DNA of 64,000 nucleotides from the NCBI RefSeq assembly GCF_015024225.1, contig NZ_JACJGM010000028.1, positions 32,210 to 96,209 on the forward strand, read 5' to 3'. Numbering within the stretch: the first letter of the stretch is position 1; each line of letters starts with the position of its first letter. Below are positions 1 to 9,115 of the stretch, in pieces. Both the position numbers and the translations under genes were made by a program. Under the pieces are notes generated by a model. That model saw only the letters and a program-made list of their open reading frames with translations, was not told where the DNA came from and ran no database searches. Source of the DNA: Nocardioides lijunqiniae (GTDB lineage: Bacteria > Actinomycetota > Actinomycetes > Propionibacteriales > Nocardioidaceae).

Positions 1-1204
1 GCGGGAGCCCGGGCGCCGGCGGACCCGCCCGGCGGGCGGCGTGGGTGGTCAGCAGGTCCCGCCAGGCCGCCCACGAGCGCCGGGTGAGGAACGGTCGCTC
101 GAAGACCAGGTGGAAGAGCCAGCACGTGACCAGCACGATCGGTCCCGCGGTCGCCAGCAGCAGGGCCAGCCTGGCGCCCGGCGAGAGCTCGGGCCGCGAG
201 ACCCCGAAGTGCCACACCAGCCACAGGATCGGCGCGTGGACGAGGTAGATGCTGTAGCTGTAGGCGCCCACCCCCACCAGCACCCGGCTGCCGAGGAGCC
301 GCGCGGCCGCGTGACCGCGCCCGACCGCCAGCGCACCGATGGCTGCGGCGACCGCCGCGCCGACGAGGAGGTCGACCCAGAAGAAGTGGTCCACGACCCA
401 CACGGAGCCCTGGGCGCGGCACAGGGCGATGAACGCCACGGCCAGCACGACGCCGACGGGGAGCAGGACCCGGGTCCACCGGAGGTCGGCGGCCGGACGG
501 AGCAGGCCCGCGGCCAGCACGCCCATCGCGAACAGCGCGATGTACTGCGGCGTGATGTTCAGGAAGCGCTCGAAGGGGCTCAGGCTCACGGCGAGCAGGT
601 AGCCCGCGAGCACGAGGAGGAGGGTGCCCGCGAAGGTCCGGCTCATCCCCAGGCGACGCGACAGGTACAGCATCACGGGGAACAGGAAGTAGATCTGCCA
701 CTCGACGGCGATCGACCAGAAGGCGCCGTTCGGCTTCGCGCTGTCGACGACGTCCTGGAGCATCACGGCGTGGACGACGATCGCCTTGAGGTCCACCGCG
801 TCCCCGGTCCGGTCGGCCGTCACCACCCCGAACACCACGCACGAGAGGGCCAGCGCCGCCCAGTACGTCGGGAGGATGCGCCATCCGCGGCGGGCGATGA
901 ACTGCGCGCTCGACCCGGGCAGGTGCAGGTCGCGGCGCATCGGGGCGATCGCGAGGGAGAACCCCGAGACGACGATGAAGACCGAGACGGCCATGTGCCC
1001 GTAGAGCATCCATCCCAGCCAGGAGGGCCCGACGTTGCGGGGGAAGCCGGGGTAGGCCAGGAGCCAGGAGTGGTGGACGACCACGAACATCGCCGCGACC
1101 GCCCGGATCCCGTCCAGGTAGTCGAAGCGTGCGGGGACGAGCCGTCCGGCCTCGTCCGCCGGCAGCGGCGTGGCCGCGCTCGCTCGTCCGATCCCTGTGG
1201 CCAC
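1..1204 (-). CDS. Acyltransferase 3 family membrane protein (3' end beyond window)
   Basis: This is an OafA/YrhL-type integral membrane O-acyltransferase, expected to move acetyl or another acyl group onto a surface sugar. Read on the minus strand from a GTG preceded by AGGGA, it begins with the family hallmark FDYLDGIRAVAAMFVVVHH (catalytic-type His about residue 45). It then has GFSLAIAP, the strongly conserved AFWSIAVEWQIYFLFP block and further hydrophobic helices through SYSIYLVHAPILWLVWHF. About 401 codons are present and the frame is still open at base 1, so the C-terminus is missing. It is divergent from the FkbM gene and faces the polysaccharide genes, which supports a role in decorating the glycan; the acceptor is unknown. 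Confidence 0.85.
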   Translation of the reverse strand, partial: MATGIGRASAATPLPADEAGRLVPARFDYLDGIRAVAAMFVVVHHSWLLAYPGFPRNVGPSWLGWMLYGHMAVSVFIVVSGFSLAIAPMRRDLHLPGSSAQFIARRGWRILPTYWAALALSCVVFGVVTADRTGDAVDLKAIVVHAVMLQDVVDSAKPNGAFWSIAVEWQIYFLFPVMLYLSRRLGMSRTFAGTLLLVLAGYLLAVSLSPFERFLNITPQYIALFAMGVLAAGLLRPAADLRWTRVLLPVGVVLAVAFIALCRAQGSVWVVDHFFWVDLLVGAAVAAAIGALAVGRGHAAARLLGSRVLVGVGAYSYSIYLVHAPILWLVWHFGVSRPELSPGARLALLLATAGPIVLVTCWLFHLVFERPFLTRRSWAAWRDLLTTHAARRAGPPAPGLP

Positions 1205-1442
1205 GCGGCACCCTGTCCCTCTGCCCGTCCCCCAGCCGGTCCGCCGACCCGGCGGACCCTGAGGCTCGAGCGAGACGCTACGGCGGACGCACCCGCAGGG
1301 TCCGGCGTCCGTGCGGCGCTTAGACAATTTTGGGGATGTCGAGGCCGTTGCGCCGGCTCGCCGGGGGCCGCGCCGGAGACTGGGCGACGAGCGCAGCCCC
1401 GTCGGGCCGCCTCGACACCATCGGCGAGCGAGGGGATCTGTC
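1205..1442. promoter_or_regulatory. Divergent intergenic region between acyltransferase and FkbM gene
   Basis: This 238-bp gap separates two divergent genes and must carry both promoters. The only locally AT-rich patch is around 1320-1335 (TTAGACAATTTTGGGG), a plausible promoter core or regulator site. I cannot assign confident -35/-10 hexamers. Long apparent open frames across this stretch are composition artefacts. Confidence 0.3.
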
Positions 1443-2462
1443 GTGGAACGGTCCGGGCAGCTGCGGCCTGGCGTGCGGGACGCGCGCCGCCGGCCGCCGG
1501 GCGGCCTCCGCCGTCGCTCGCGCAGCCTGGCGCAGGCATGGGACAAGCTCCGGTGGGGCGCCCGGGTCGTCGGCCCCGGGCCGGCCCTCGCCGGCGGCGC
1601 CCGGCTGGTGCTGCTCCGCCTCGGACGCAGGGAGCGAGCCCGGGTCCGGCTGCGCTCGGGCGCGACCATCGGCTTCGACGTCGCCTCCCAGCTGCCGCCG
1701 GCTCTCGTCATGTTCCGCACGCTCATCGACCCCGAGTTCCGCTTCCTCTCCGAGGTCGCCGATCCCGACTGGGTCGTCGTGGACGTCGGGGCCGCGATCG
1801 GGCAGTTCTCGGTCTTCGCCGCACGGCTCCCGGTCGGTGAGGTGCACGCGTTCGAGCCCAGCAGCGGCAACGTGTCCTCGCTACGAGGCAACCTCGAGGA
1901 CAACCGTCTCGGCGACCGGGTCCACGTGCACCAGGTGGCCCTCTCCGACCGGGTCGGGGAGCAGTCGTTCGCCACCCAGGGCAACAGCTACCTGAGCCGG
2001 CTCGACCGCCCCGACCCGGAGGGTCAGGGTCAGGCCTCGGAGCTGGTCGCCGTGCGCACGCTCACGGACGAGGTCGAGCGGCTGGGGCTGTCCCGGGTCT
2101 CGGTCCTCAAGGTCAACGTCGCCGGCTACGAGCCCGAGGTGCTGGGCGGTGCCACGGCGCTGCTCGCCCGCGGCGCCGCCTCCATCCTCGTGCTCCTCAT
2201 CGGCGAGCGCTCGATCCCGTGGTACCGGCGGTGCCGCGCCTGGGGCTACCGCTTCTTCTTCTACTCCCCCGACGACCGGGTCCTGCACGAGGTGGAGGAC
2301 CTCACGCTGAGCGCCCTGGAGCGCCCGCCCTGGCCGGCCCGGCACGTCATCGCGATCCATGCCGACTCGCTGGCGGGGTTGGACCTCGCGGCGGCGGGCA
2401 TCTCGCTGCGGACCTCCGACCACGACGGAACCTGCGGTGCTCAGCGTGCGTCAGCACGGTGA
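1443..2462 (+). CDS. FkbM family SAM-dependent methyltransferase
   Basis: This is a class I SAM methyltransferase of the FkbM type, usually O-methylating hydroxyls of sugars or polyketides. In the 339-aa product the SAM-binding motif I is WVVVDVGAAIGQFSVFAA, followed by the acidic ribose-binding strand HAFEPSSGN, FkbM-typical LSDRVGEQSF, and VSVLKVNVAGYEPEVLGGA. In most family members the last motif reads KID.EG.E. I chose the GTG at 1443 because AGGGG precedes it by about 8 nt and the frame upstream looks non-coding. The gene opens the plus-strand half of the polysaccharide locus and overlaps the next gene by about 26 bp. The substrate is probably a glycan residue (inference). Confidence 0.8.
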   Translation: MERSGQLRPGVRDARRRPPGGLRRRSRSLAQAWDKLRWGARVVGPGPALAGGARLVLLRLGRRERARVRLRSGATIGFDVASQLPPALVMFRTLIDPEFRFLSEVADPDWVVVDVGAAIGQFSVFAARLPVGEVHAFEPSSGNVSSLRGNLEDNRLGDRVHVHQVALSDRVGEQSFATQGNSYLSRLDRPDPEGQGQASELVAVRTLTDEVERLGLSRVSVLKVNVAGYEPEVLGGATALLARGAASILVLLIGERSIPWYRRCRAWGYRFFFYSPDDRVLHEVEDLTLSALERPPWPARHVIAIHADSLAGLDLAAAGISLRTSDHDGTCGAQRASAR

Positions 2463-3240
2463 CGACCGGGCGGCGACGAACGCCCCGGCGGCGCCCGTGC
2501 GGCGCCGCCTCCTGGTCCTGGCGCTCGCGATCGGCGGCCTCGTGATGACGGCCCTCGCGACGAGCGCGGTGGGCTCCGCGCAGGGCGTCTACGTCGGCAA
2601 GGTCGAGGTGGTGGTCCACCTGCCCCGGACCCTGGCGGTGCCCAACCCGCTGGCCACCTCCAACCAGGAGGCCGTGCGCTTCGCCGCGCTGGTCGCCGAG
2701 GTCGCCACCAACGGCGAGGAGGTCCCGCGGGTCACCAACCAGTCGCTGACCCTCGCCGACCAGGGGCTGCGGCACGAGACCATGATCAGCCTGGTCAACC
2801 TCGGCGGGCAGTGGGCCAACGACTTCAGCCGGCCGTTCATCCGGGTGGAGGCCGTGGACGAGAGCCCCCAGGGCGTCTCCCGACGCCTGGAGGAGGGGAT
2901 CGCGCGGGTGACCCGGGCCCTGGACCGGCTGCAGGACGACGCCGGCGTGCCGCCGCGGACGCGGGCCACCGCGAGCAGCGTGCCGGCGGTGCCCCAGGTG
3001 CGCTACGCGCCCACCCACCGCGAGCGCGCCATGGTCGCGACCGCGCTGCTGGGGCTGCTGCTCACCGTCGTGGCGTGCCGTCTCGGCACCCGCAGGCTCG
3101 ACGGCCGTCGGGGGCGGCACCAGGCGTCCTCCGACCCCGGGGGCGGCCCACCGCCCCGCACGTCCGTGACGACCACGCCTGCCGCGCCGCACCGGCTCGG
3201 TCAGGCCTCATGGGGACAAGGTGATCCACATGGCATCTGA
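2437..3240 (+). CDS. Wzz-like chain-length/polysaccharide co-polymerase type membrane protein
   Basis: About 267 aa. An N-terminal membrane helix (LLVLALAIGGLVMTALATSA) is followed by a roughly 170-residue extracytoplasmic domain, then a second helix (MVATALLGLLLTVVACRLG) and a short basic cytoplasmic tail. This two-helix topology with a periplasm-side loop is that of Wzz/CapA-type chain-length regulators, and its neighbours (another such protein, a polymerase-like protein) fit. There is no Walker box, so no fused tyrosine kinase. The start is GTG 2437 or GTG 2446, both inside the end of the FkbM gene, indicating translational coupling. Sequence-level family assignment is weak; topology and context carry the call. 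Confidence 0.55.
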   Translation: MLSVRQHGDDRAATNAPAAPVRRRLLVLALAIGGLVMTALATSAVGSAQGVYVGKVEVVVHLPRTLAVPNPLATSNQEAVRFAALVAEVATNGEEVPRVTNQSLTLADQGLRHETMISLVNLGGQWANDFSRPFIRVEAVDESPQGVSRRLEEGIARVTRALDRLQDDAGVPPRTRATASSVPAVPQVRYAPTHRERAMVATALLGLLLTVVACRLGTRRLDGRRGRHQASSDPGGGPPPRTSVTTTPAAPHRLGQASWGQGDPHGI

Positions 3241-3967
3241 TGCCGAGGCAGTGAGGTTCAACGGGGTCCTGGGCCTGGTGACACGGCGGTGGTACTTCGT
3301 CATCGCCGGGCTGCTGGTGACCCTCCCGCTCACCCATCTCGCGACGCAGCGCGTCTCCCCGGTCTACACGATGAAGGCGAGCGTGGTGCTCCTCGCGCCG
3401 GAGAAGACCGTCGGACCCGGTGGCAACCCCTACCTGGTGATGGGCGGCCTCGAGGCGGCGGTGGACGTCGCCGCCGCGGGACTCTCCTCCGACCCGGTCC
3501 AGGAGCGGCTCGCGGGCACCGGCGCCGTCTCCGGCCTCGTGGAGCGCGACACCGGCACGGCCGCCCCGATCCTCCTCGTCACCGTCGAGGCACCGTCGGC
3601 GGCGTCGGCCGCAGCCGGGCTCGAGGTGCTGGTCGACCAGGTCCCCGCCACGCTCTCGACCATCCAGTCCTCGGCCGGCGTCGAGGACCGGCAGCTCATC
3701 CGCTCCGAGGTCATCGCCTCCTCGAGGCAGCCGGCGGTCTCCTACCGGCCGCAGCTCCGGGCCGCGCTCATGGTGCTGGCGGCGGGGGTGGCGGCGACCC
3801 TGATGCTGACGGCGCTGGCCGACAGCCTGCTGCTGCGCAGGCGCCGCCGGCGCGCGCGGTCGGCGGAGCACGCCGTGCCCCAGCTGCGGATGACCGAGGA
3901 GCCGGACGACGCCGACGGTCGCGACGGGGTCGCCGACCTCACGGCCGCGCGTGGCCGGAAGCCCTGA
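3221..3967 (+). CDS. Second Wzz-like chain-length determinant-type membrane protein
   Basis: 248 aa with the same architecture as its upstream neighbour: an N-terminal helix (WYFVIAGLLVTLPLTHLATQ), YTMKASVVLLAPEK at the start of the external domain (typical Wzz-domain beta strand), and a C-terminal helix (ALMVLAAGVAATLMLTALAD) followed by a strongly basic run (RRRRRRAR) facing the cytoplasm. The GTG at 3221 has GGGACAA ahead of it; ATG 3230 is an alternative start. It overlaps the upstream gene by 20 bp and ends 3 bp before the polymerase-like gene. Two consecutive Wzz-like subunits may form a hetero-oligomer that sets glycan chain length (inference). Confidence 0.6.
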   Translation: MIHMASDAEAVRFNGVLGLVTRRWYFVIAGLLVTLPLTHLATQRVSPVYTMKASVVLLAPEKTVGPGGNPYLVMGGLEAAVDVAAAGLSSDPVQERLAGTGAVSGLVERDTGTAAPILLVTVEAPSAASAAAGLEVLVDQVPATLSTIQSSAGVEDRQLIRSEVIASSRQPAVSYRPQLRAALMVLAAGVAATLMLTALADSLLLRRRRRRARSAEHAVPQLRMTEEPDDADGRDGVADLTAARGRKP

Positions 3968-3970
3968 GCG

Positions 3971-5371
3971 ATGGGGTGGCAACGCGTCCTGGAGATGGTC
4001 ACCGGGCTGCTGCTGCTCCGTCGGCTGCGCGACGCCGTCGTCCGCTGGGCGGAGGAGCACGACGTCGACGGCGTCGACTTCCTCACGCTGTACGTCGTCG
4101 TGCTCTTCGCCATCCCGGCCAGCCTGGTGGCGGCACCGCTGGGGGCCGCCGGCACCCCGGCCGGGATGCTCGCCCTGGTGGGAGCGTGCTGCTGGTTCCT
4201 CGACCGGATCTCCCGGGTCGACCGCCCGCTCGCCCGTCCCCACCCGGTGCGGACCGTGGGGACGCTGTTCGTCCTCGGGGTCCTGGCGAGCTACGTCGCG
4301 GCGATGTCGCGCCCGATCACCGGCACCGAGCTCAACAGCATCCACACGGCGCTGATCATGCTGGGCGGGTGGGCCGGCCTGGTCGTGATCGCCGCCGACG
4401 GCGTCACCAGCCACGACCGGATCACCCTGCTCGTGCGGCGACTGGTCGTCGGCGTCGGGGCGTGCGCCACCGTGGGGATCGTGCAGTTCGTGACCGGGCA
4501 GGCGCTCACGGACCGCCTGTCGATCCCCGGGCTGTCGGTCAACACGATCCTCCCGACCGTGGCACCCCGCGACGGCTTCAGCCGGGCGATCGGCACCACG
4601 ATCAACCCCATCGAGTTCGGGGTGGTGATGGCCGCGATGCTGCCCCTGTGCGTCCACGTCGGCCTGCACGGCACCGGGGGCCTGGTGCGTCGCTGGTGGC
4701 CGACCCTCGTCGTCGTGCTCGCCGTCCCCTTCGCCAACTCGCGGTCGGGGTTCCTGGCGCTGCTCGCCGCGCTCCTGGTCATCTTCCCGCTGTGGCCGGC
4801 CCCGGTGCGCCTGCGCGCCTGCATCGTGGGCGCGTTCGGCACCGTCGGGCTCTTCCTGCTCGTGCCCGGCATGCTCGGCACGATCACCAGCATGTTCAGC
4901 GGTCTCTCCAGCGACCCGACCACCACCTCGCGCACGGGCAGCTACGAGCTCGGCTGGGCCTTCATCGAGCACGCGCCGCTCTTCGGGCGCGGGTTCATGA
5001 CGTTCCTGCCGCCGTACCGGGTCATCGACAACCAGTACCTCGGGCTCCTCATCGACACCGGTCTGGTCGGCACGCTCGCGCTCGTGGCGACCTTCCTCAC
5101 CGGGATCGGCGTGGCGCTGACCGTCCGCCGCCGGACCGCGTCCCCCGAGCTGCGGTCGCTGGCGGCGGCGCTCGCGGCGGGGATCAGCGGCCTGACCCTC
5201 AGCTATGCGTTCTTCGACGCGCTGACGTTCCCGACCGCCGCGGCCGTCACGGCCCTCTTGCTCGGCCTGGTGGACGCGCTCTGGAGGATCGTGAGCGCGG
5301 AGCGCTCCCCCACGCCGGTGCCCGCACCGATTCCGGCGACGCGTGCGCGCGACGGTGCGGCCGGCCCCTGA
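3971..5371 (+). CDS. O-antigen ligase / Wzy-like polymerase membrane protein
   Basis: 466 aa with about 10-12 hydrophobic segments. The long external loop near residues 290-350 contains the family-type features SRSGFLALLAALLVIFPL, RTGSYELGWAFIEHAPLFGRGF and the following DNQYLGLLIDTGLVG. These match the Wzy_C/O-antigen ligase superfamily, which joins polysaccharide repeat units or transfers chains to an acceptor outside the membrane. It starts 3 bp after the Wzz-like gene and is the last gene of the plus-strand unit; a convergent gene lies 7 bp beyond. Whether it is a polymerase or a ligase cannot be told from sequence alone. Confidence 0.75.
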   Translation: MGWQRVLEMVTGLLLLRRLRDAVVRWAEEHDVDGVDFLTLYVVVLFAIPASLVAAPLGAAGTPAGMLALVGACCWFLDRISRVDRPLARPHPVRTVGTLFVLGVLASYVAAMSRPITGTELNSIHTALIMLGGWAGLVVIAADGVTSHDRITLLVRRLVVGVGACATVGIVQFVTGQALTDRLSIPGLSVNTILPTVAPRDGFSRAIGTTINPIEFGVVMAAMLPLCVHVGLHGTGGLVRRWWPTLVVVLAVPFANSRSGFLALLAALLVIFPLWPAPVRLRACIVGAFGTVGLFLLVPGMLGTITSMFSGLSSDPTTTSRTGSYELGWAFIEHAPLFGRGFMTFLPPYRVIDNQYLGLLIDTGLVGTLALVATFLTGIGVALTVRRRTASPELRSLAAALAAGISGLTLSYAFFDALTFPTAAAVTALLLGLVDALWRIVSAERSPTPVPAPIPATRARDGAAGP

Positions 5372-5378
5372 GGCTGCC

Positions 5379-6605
5379 TCAGCTCGAGCCGGGCACCCGC
5401 ACCCGCGCGCCGGTCCGGTCGACGACGTTGCCGGACCACCGCACCCGCGCGTTCCTGACCAGGTGGTAGCCGTAGTAGCCCCGCACGAGCCTGTTCCCGG
5501 CGTAGGTGACCGTCCGGATGCCGTCGGAGTCGGAGAAGGCGCCGTCGGCGTAGACCGTGAAGCCCCCGCCCATCAGGAGGTTCCGGGTGACGGAGACGTC
5601 CGAGACGGCTCCGAAGTAGTTGTCGATCATCACCGCGGACGTCTGCGTCTGGTCCGAGACGTCGACGGTGCTGGTGGTCACCGAGATGTCCCTCACCCCA
5701 CCGTCGATCTGGATCCCGTCGTAGTGCGGGGACCCCGGTGCGGCCAGGCCATGGACGTAGGAGCGCCGGACCCGCGTGCCGGACCCCGGGACGAGGCCGT
5801 TCTCGACCCCGGTGACCCGGGTCCGGATGATCGTGGGCGATCCCCCGACGATGCCGGAGGAGCCCGCCTGCCCGCGCATCCCGAGCCCGTCCACCTCGAC
5901 GTCCTTGATGACCACGTCGGAGGCCGCCCGGTCCACCGTGACGACCCAGAAGCCCGACCCCCGGATCCGGGTGTTGCGGACGACGACGCGCGACGCCTTG
6001 ATCGTCAGGGTGCCCCGGATGTCGAGCCCGTCGATGACCGTGCCCGGCCGGGTGACCGTGACGGAGCCGGAGGCCCGCAGCCGGGTGCCTCGCGGCACCC
6101 CGGTCGTGGCTGCCGACGGGAGCCCGCAGGCCGTGGGCCTCCAGGCGCACCCGGCGCGCGAGGTGACGTCGACGACCTGGCTGCGTCCGAGACGTCGCCC
6201 GCCGGCGCGGAGGACGGCGTGCACCCGGTGCTGCCCCGGACGCAGGCGACGCAGGTCGAGCACGACCCGGACCCGGCGGCCGGCCCTCGTGGGCGCCGAG
6301 GCCAGGACCCGGCTGCCGCTGCGCAGCACGACCCGCCCCGCGGGGACCCGGCCACCGGGCGCGGTCACGGTCACGACGGCGCGAGCCCTCCGCTGGTCCG
6401 AGACCCGACGGGCCATCCTCAGCCCGACCACGGCGCCGCCGGCCCGGGAGACCTCGGGGCCGGTCCGGGTGAGGTCGTCGGGGGCTCCCGACCAGCTCGG
6501 GGCCGGGACAGCGGCCAGGGCGGCGGCCAGGGCGGCGGCGGTCGCCGTGAGGACGACCAGCGCCGACCTGAGGGGGCGAGGGGGCATCCGGTCGTGCTGG
6601 CGCAC
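5379..6605 (-). CDS. Secreted right-handed parallel beta-helix protein
   Basis: About 408 aa. A Sec-type signal (SALVVLTATAAALAAALAA) is followed by an Ig-like segment (PGGRVPAGRVVLRSGSRVL), which resembles bacterial cell-surface Big-type domains. From about residue 190 come repeated beta-helix rungs such as GTVIDGLDIRGTLTIKASRVVVRNTRIRGS, read here as separate turns (DGLDIRG, VVRNTRI, VIKDVEV, IIRTRV). Such folds bind or cleave polysaccharides. GTG 6605 is chosen because GGAGGT sits 4 nt upstream; ATG 6587 is an alternative. It probably acts outside the cell on the locus polysaccharide. Catalytic acids cannot be pinned down, so I do not call lyase or hydrolase. Confidence 0.7.
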   Translation of the reverse strand: MRQHDRMPPRPLRSALVVLTATAAALAAALAAVPAPSWSGAPDDLTRTGPEVSRAGGAVVGLRMARRVSDQRRARAVVTVTAPGGRVPAGRVVLRSGSRVLASAPTRAGRRVRVVLDLRRLRPGQHRVHAVLRAGGRRLGRSQVVDVTSRAGCAWRPTACGLPSAATTGVPRGTRLRASGSVTVTRPGTVIDGLDIRGTLTIKASRVVVRNTRIRGSGFWVVTVDRAASDVVIKDVEVDGLGMRGQAGSSGIVGGSPTIIRTRVTGVENGLVPGSGTRVRRSYVHGLAAPGSPHYDGIQIDGGVRDISVTTSTVDVSDQTQTSAVMIDNYFGAVSDVSVTRNLLMGGGFTVYADGAFSDSDGIRTVTYAGNRLVRGYYGYHLVRNARVRWSGNVVDRTGARVRVPGSS

Positions 6606-6713
6606 TCGGACCTCCAGGGGCGTCGGGTCAGCCGCGCAGGGCGTGGGTCGCGCCTCAACGTACACCGCTGCGCGCCAAGCCCCTCCTCCTCGCGCACCGC
6701 CCGAGGCCGTGCG

Positions 6714-7856
6714 TCAGGGTGTGCCGCCCCACTCCTCCTCCCGCTCCCCCACACCGAAGAAGTGCGCCACGGCCGCCGCGATCCGGGGTGTGGCGAGGCC
6801 GTCGCCGTACGGGTTGACCGCGTGCGCCATGGCGTCGTACGCCGCCGGGTCGCTCAGCAGCGCGGAGACCTCCTCGACGATCCGGTCCTCGTCGGTGCCG
6901 ACCAGCCGGACGGTGCCCGCGTGGACGGCCTCCGGCCGCTCGGTGTTGTCGCGCAGCACCAGCACCGGCTTGCCGAGGCTGGGCGCCTCCTCCTGCACGC
7001 CGCCGCTGTCGGTCAGCATCACCGAGCAGGCGTTCATCGCGAACGCGAAGTCGCCGTAGGACAGCGGCTCGGTGATCGTCACGTTGTCGAACCCCTGCAG
7101 CGGCGGGAGCAGCACCTCGCGGACGACCGGGTTGAGGTGCGCGGGGAGCACGAACCGCACGGAGGAGAACTCCTTCGCCAGCCGCGCGAGGGCCGCCGCC
7201 GTGTGGGCCATGGGCTCCCCCCACGACTCGCGGCGGTGGCTCGTCACCAGCACGGCCGGTCCGCCGTCCAGCACCCGCAGGTCCGGGTTCTCCACCGGCA
7301 GGTCGCGGGCGACGACCTCGAGGAGGGCGTCGATCACCGTGTTGCCGGTGACCAGGACGTCGGCGGGGTCGATGCCGTCGGCGAGCAGGTTGCGCCGGGA
7401 GAGCCGCGTCGGTGCGAAGTGGAGCGAGGCCAGCTGGGAGGTGAGCCGTCGGTTGACCTCCTCCGGGAACGGGTTGTAGCGGTCGTCGGTGCGCAGACCG
7501 GCCTCCACGTGGAGGACCGGCACCTGCTCGTAGAACGCCGCCAGCCCGGCGACGAACGAGGTGGTGGTGTCGCCCTGGACCATGACGGCGTCGGGCCGGA
7601 AGCGGCGGATCGCCCCGGTGACACCGGCCATCACGCGCGCGGTGAGGTCGGCCAGCTGCTGGCGGGGCTGGATGACGTCGAGGTCGAGGGCGGGCACGAT
7701 CCCGAAGAGCCCGTTGACCTGGTCGAGCATCTCGCGGTGCTGTCCCGTCACGACGCTCACGACGTCCACGTCCGGAGCGGCGGAGAGCGCCCGGATGACC
7801 GTGACCAGCTTGATCGCCTCGGGCCTGGTCCCGTAGACCACCATCACCTTGGGCAC
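6714..7856 (-). CDS. wecB: UDP-N-acetylglucosamine 2-epimerase (non-hydrolysing)
   Basis: 380 aa, full family length. It interconverts UDP-GlcNAc and UDP-ManNAc. Seen motifs are VVYGTRPEAIKL at the N-terminus, VTGQHREML, VQGDTTTS, HVEAGLRT, PFPEEVNRRL, VTSHRRESWG, and the C-terminal LTDSGGVQEEAPSLGKPVLVLR with NTERPEA. The GTG at 7856 has GGAGGT 6 nt upstream and lies 2 bp after the stop of wecC, so the two are translated from one message. With WecC it supplies UDP-ManNAcA for the transferase encoded just upstream. Confidence 0.93.
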   Translation of the reverse strand: MPKVMVVYGTRPEAIKLVTVIRALSAAPDVDVVSVVTGQHREMLDQVNGLFGIVPALDLDVIQPRQQLADLTARVMAGVTGAIRRFRPDAVMVQGDTTTSFVAGLAAFYEQVPVLHVEAGLRTDDRYNPFPEEVNRRLTSQLASLHFAPTRLSRRNLLADGIDPADVLVTGNTVIDALLEVVARDLPVENPDLRVLDGGPAVLVTSHRRESWGEPMAHTAAALARLAKEFSSVRFVLPAHLNPVVREVLLPPLQGFDNVTITEPLSYGDFAFAMNACSVMLTDSGGVQEEAPSLGKPVLVLRDNTERPEAVHAGTVRLVGTDEDRIVEEVSALLSDPAAYDAMAHAVNPYGDGLATPRIAAAVAHFFGVGEREEEWGGTP

Positions 7857-7858
7857 GA

Positions 7859-9115
7859 CTACCTCCAGAGCCCGCGGGTGTCGTAGACGACCTTGCCGGC
7901 GAGCCGCGACCGGCTCAGCGACCGGAAGTGGTCGTGGTCCACCAGCAGCACCACGATGTCCGCGGCGGCGATGGCGTCGCACGCGGCCTCGAGGCGGACG
8001 TTCGGGTGGTCGGCGAGCTGGTGCGGCAGGACGTGGGTCAGCGGCTCGGCGACCCGGATGTCGAGCTCGGGCTGCGCCTGGGCGATGGCGGCGACGATGT
8101 CGATGGCCGGGCTCTCGCGCAGATCGTCGACGTTGGCCTTGTAGGCCAGGCCCAGGCAGGCGATCGTCGGGTTGCGGAACCGCTCCGACTTGAGCGCCAC
8201 CTGCTGGGCCACGTGGTGGGGCTTGTGGTCGTTGATCTGCCGTGCCGCCCGGATCAGGGTGGCCTCCTCCGGCGCGGCGCCGACGATGAACCAGGGGTCG
8301 ACCGCGATGCAGTGACCTCCCACTCCCGGCCCCGGCGTGAGGACGTTGACCCGGGGGTGGTGGTTCGCGAGGCGGATCACCTCCCAGACGTCGAGCTCGA
8401 TGCGCTCGCTGATCAGCGACAGCTCGTTGGCGAAGGCGATGTTGACGTCGCGGTAGGCGTTCTCCACGAGCTTGGCCATCTCGGCGCTCGCCGCGTCGGA
8501 GAGCACGATCTCGCCCTGCACGAACACCCGGTAGATCGCGGCCGCCTTCGCGGCGCACCGTGGCGTGATCCCGCCGATCACGCGGGCGTTGGTCACCATC
8601 TCGATCATGATCCGTCCCGGGAGCACCCGCTCGGGGCAGTGCGCGACGTAGACGTCGGGCACTCCCTCGGAGCTGTGCGGGAACACCAGGTCGGGCCGCA
8701 GCTCCGCCAGCCACCGGCTGACCTGCTCGGTGGTGCCGGGCGGCGAGGTGGACTCGAGGATGACCACCTCTCCTCCGCGCAGCATCGGCGCGATCTGCTC
8801 GCTGGCCTGCTGGACGTGGCGCAGGTCGGCCTGGTGGTCGTCGCGGAACGGCGTGGGCACCGCGATGATGTAGGCGTCGGCGGCCGGCGTCTCGGTCGAG
8901 GCGGTCAGGCGGCCCATGGCCACCGCGCCGCTCACGGCGGCGGACAGGTCGGGCTCGACGAACGGCACCTCGCCGTTCGCGACCGCCTTCACCGTGGCCT
9001 CGTTGACGTCGACCCCGACGACCTCGATGCCGCGTGTGGCCAGTGCCGCGGCGGTGGGGAGGCCGATGTAGCCCAGCCCCACGATGGCGATCCGTCCTGC
9101 GAAGACCTCGTTCAT
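7859..9115 (-). CDS. wecC: UDP-N-acetyl-D-mannosaminuronate dehydrogenase
   Basis: 418 aa. It oxidises UDP-ManNAc twice with NAD to UDP-ManNAcA. The Rossmann motif is IAIVGLGYIGLPTAAALA. WecC-type (rather than UDP-glucose dehydrogenase) features are VYVAHCPERVLPG, VIGGITPRCAAKA, ENAYRDVNIAFANELS and the active-site block PGPGVGGHCIAVDPWF with the catalytic Cys. ATG 9115 is preceded by GGAGGGA. The start overlaps the WecG-like stop by 4 bp (ATGA). Together with wecB it provides the donor sugar for the adjacent transferase. Confidence 0.92.
   Translation of the reverse strand: MNEVFAGRIAIVGLGYIGLPTAAALATRGIEVVGVDVNEATVKAVANGEVPFVEPDLSAAVSGAVAMGRLTASTETPAADAYIIAVPTPFRDDHQADLRHVQQASEQIAPMLRGGEVVILESTSPPGTTEQVSRWLAELRPDLVFPHSSEGVPDVYVAHCPERVLPGRIMIEMVTNARVIGGITPRCAAKAAAIYRVFVQGEIVLSDAASAEMAKLVENAYRDVNIAFANELSLISERIELDVWEVIRLANHHPRVNVLTPGPGVGGHCIAVDPWFIVGAAPEEATLIRAARQINDHKPHHVAQQVALKSERFRNPTIACLGLAYKANVDDLRESPAIDIVAAIAQAQPELDIRVAEPLTHVLPHQLADHPNVRLEAACDAIAAADIVVLLVDHDHFRSLSRSRLAGKVVYDTRGLWR

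Noticed and set aside
41..1840. A 599-codon plus-strand frame at the left edge
   Set aside because: It runs antisense to the acyltransferase and out of frame with the FkbM gene; no recognisable protein sequence.
7859..9115. UDP-glucose 6-dehydrogenase
   Set aside because: VAHCPERVLPG and HCIAVDPWF are WecC-type, and wecB lies in the same operon.
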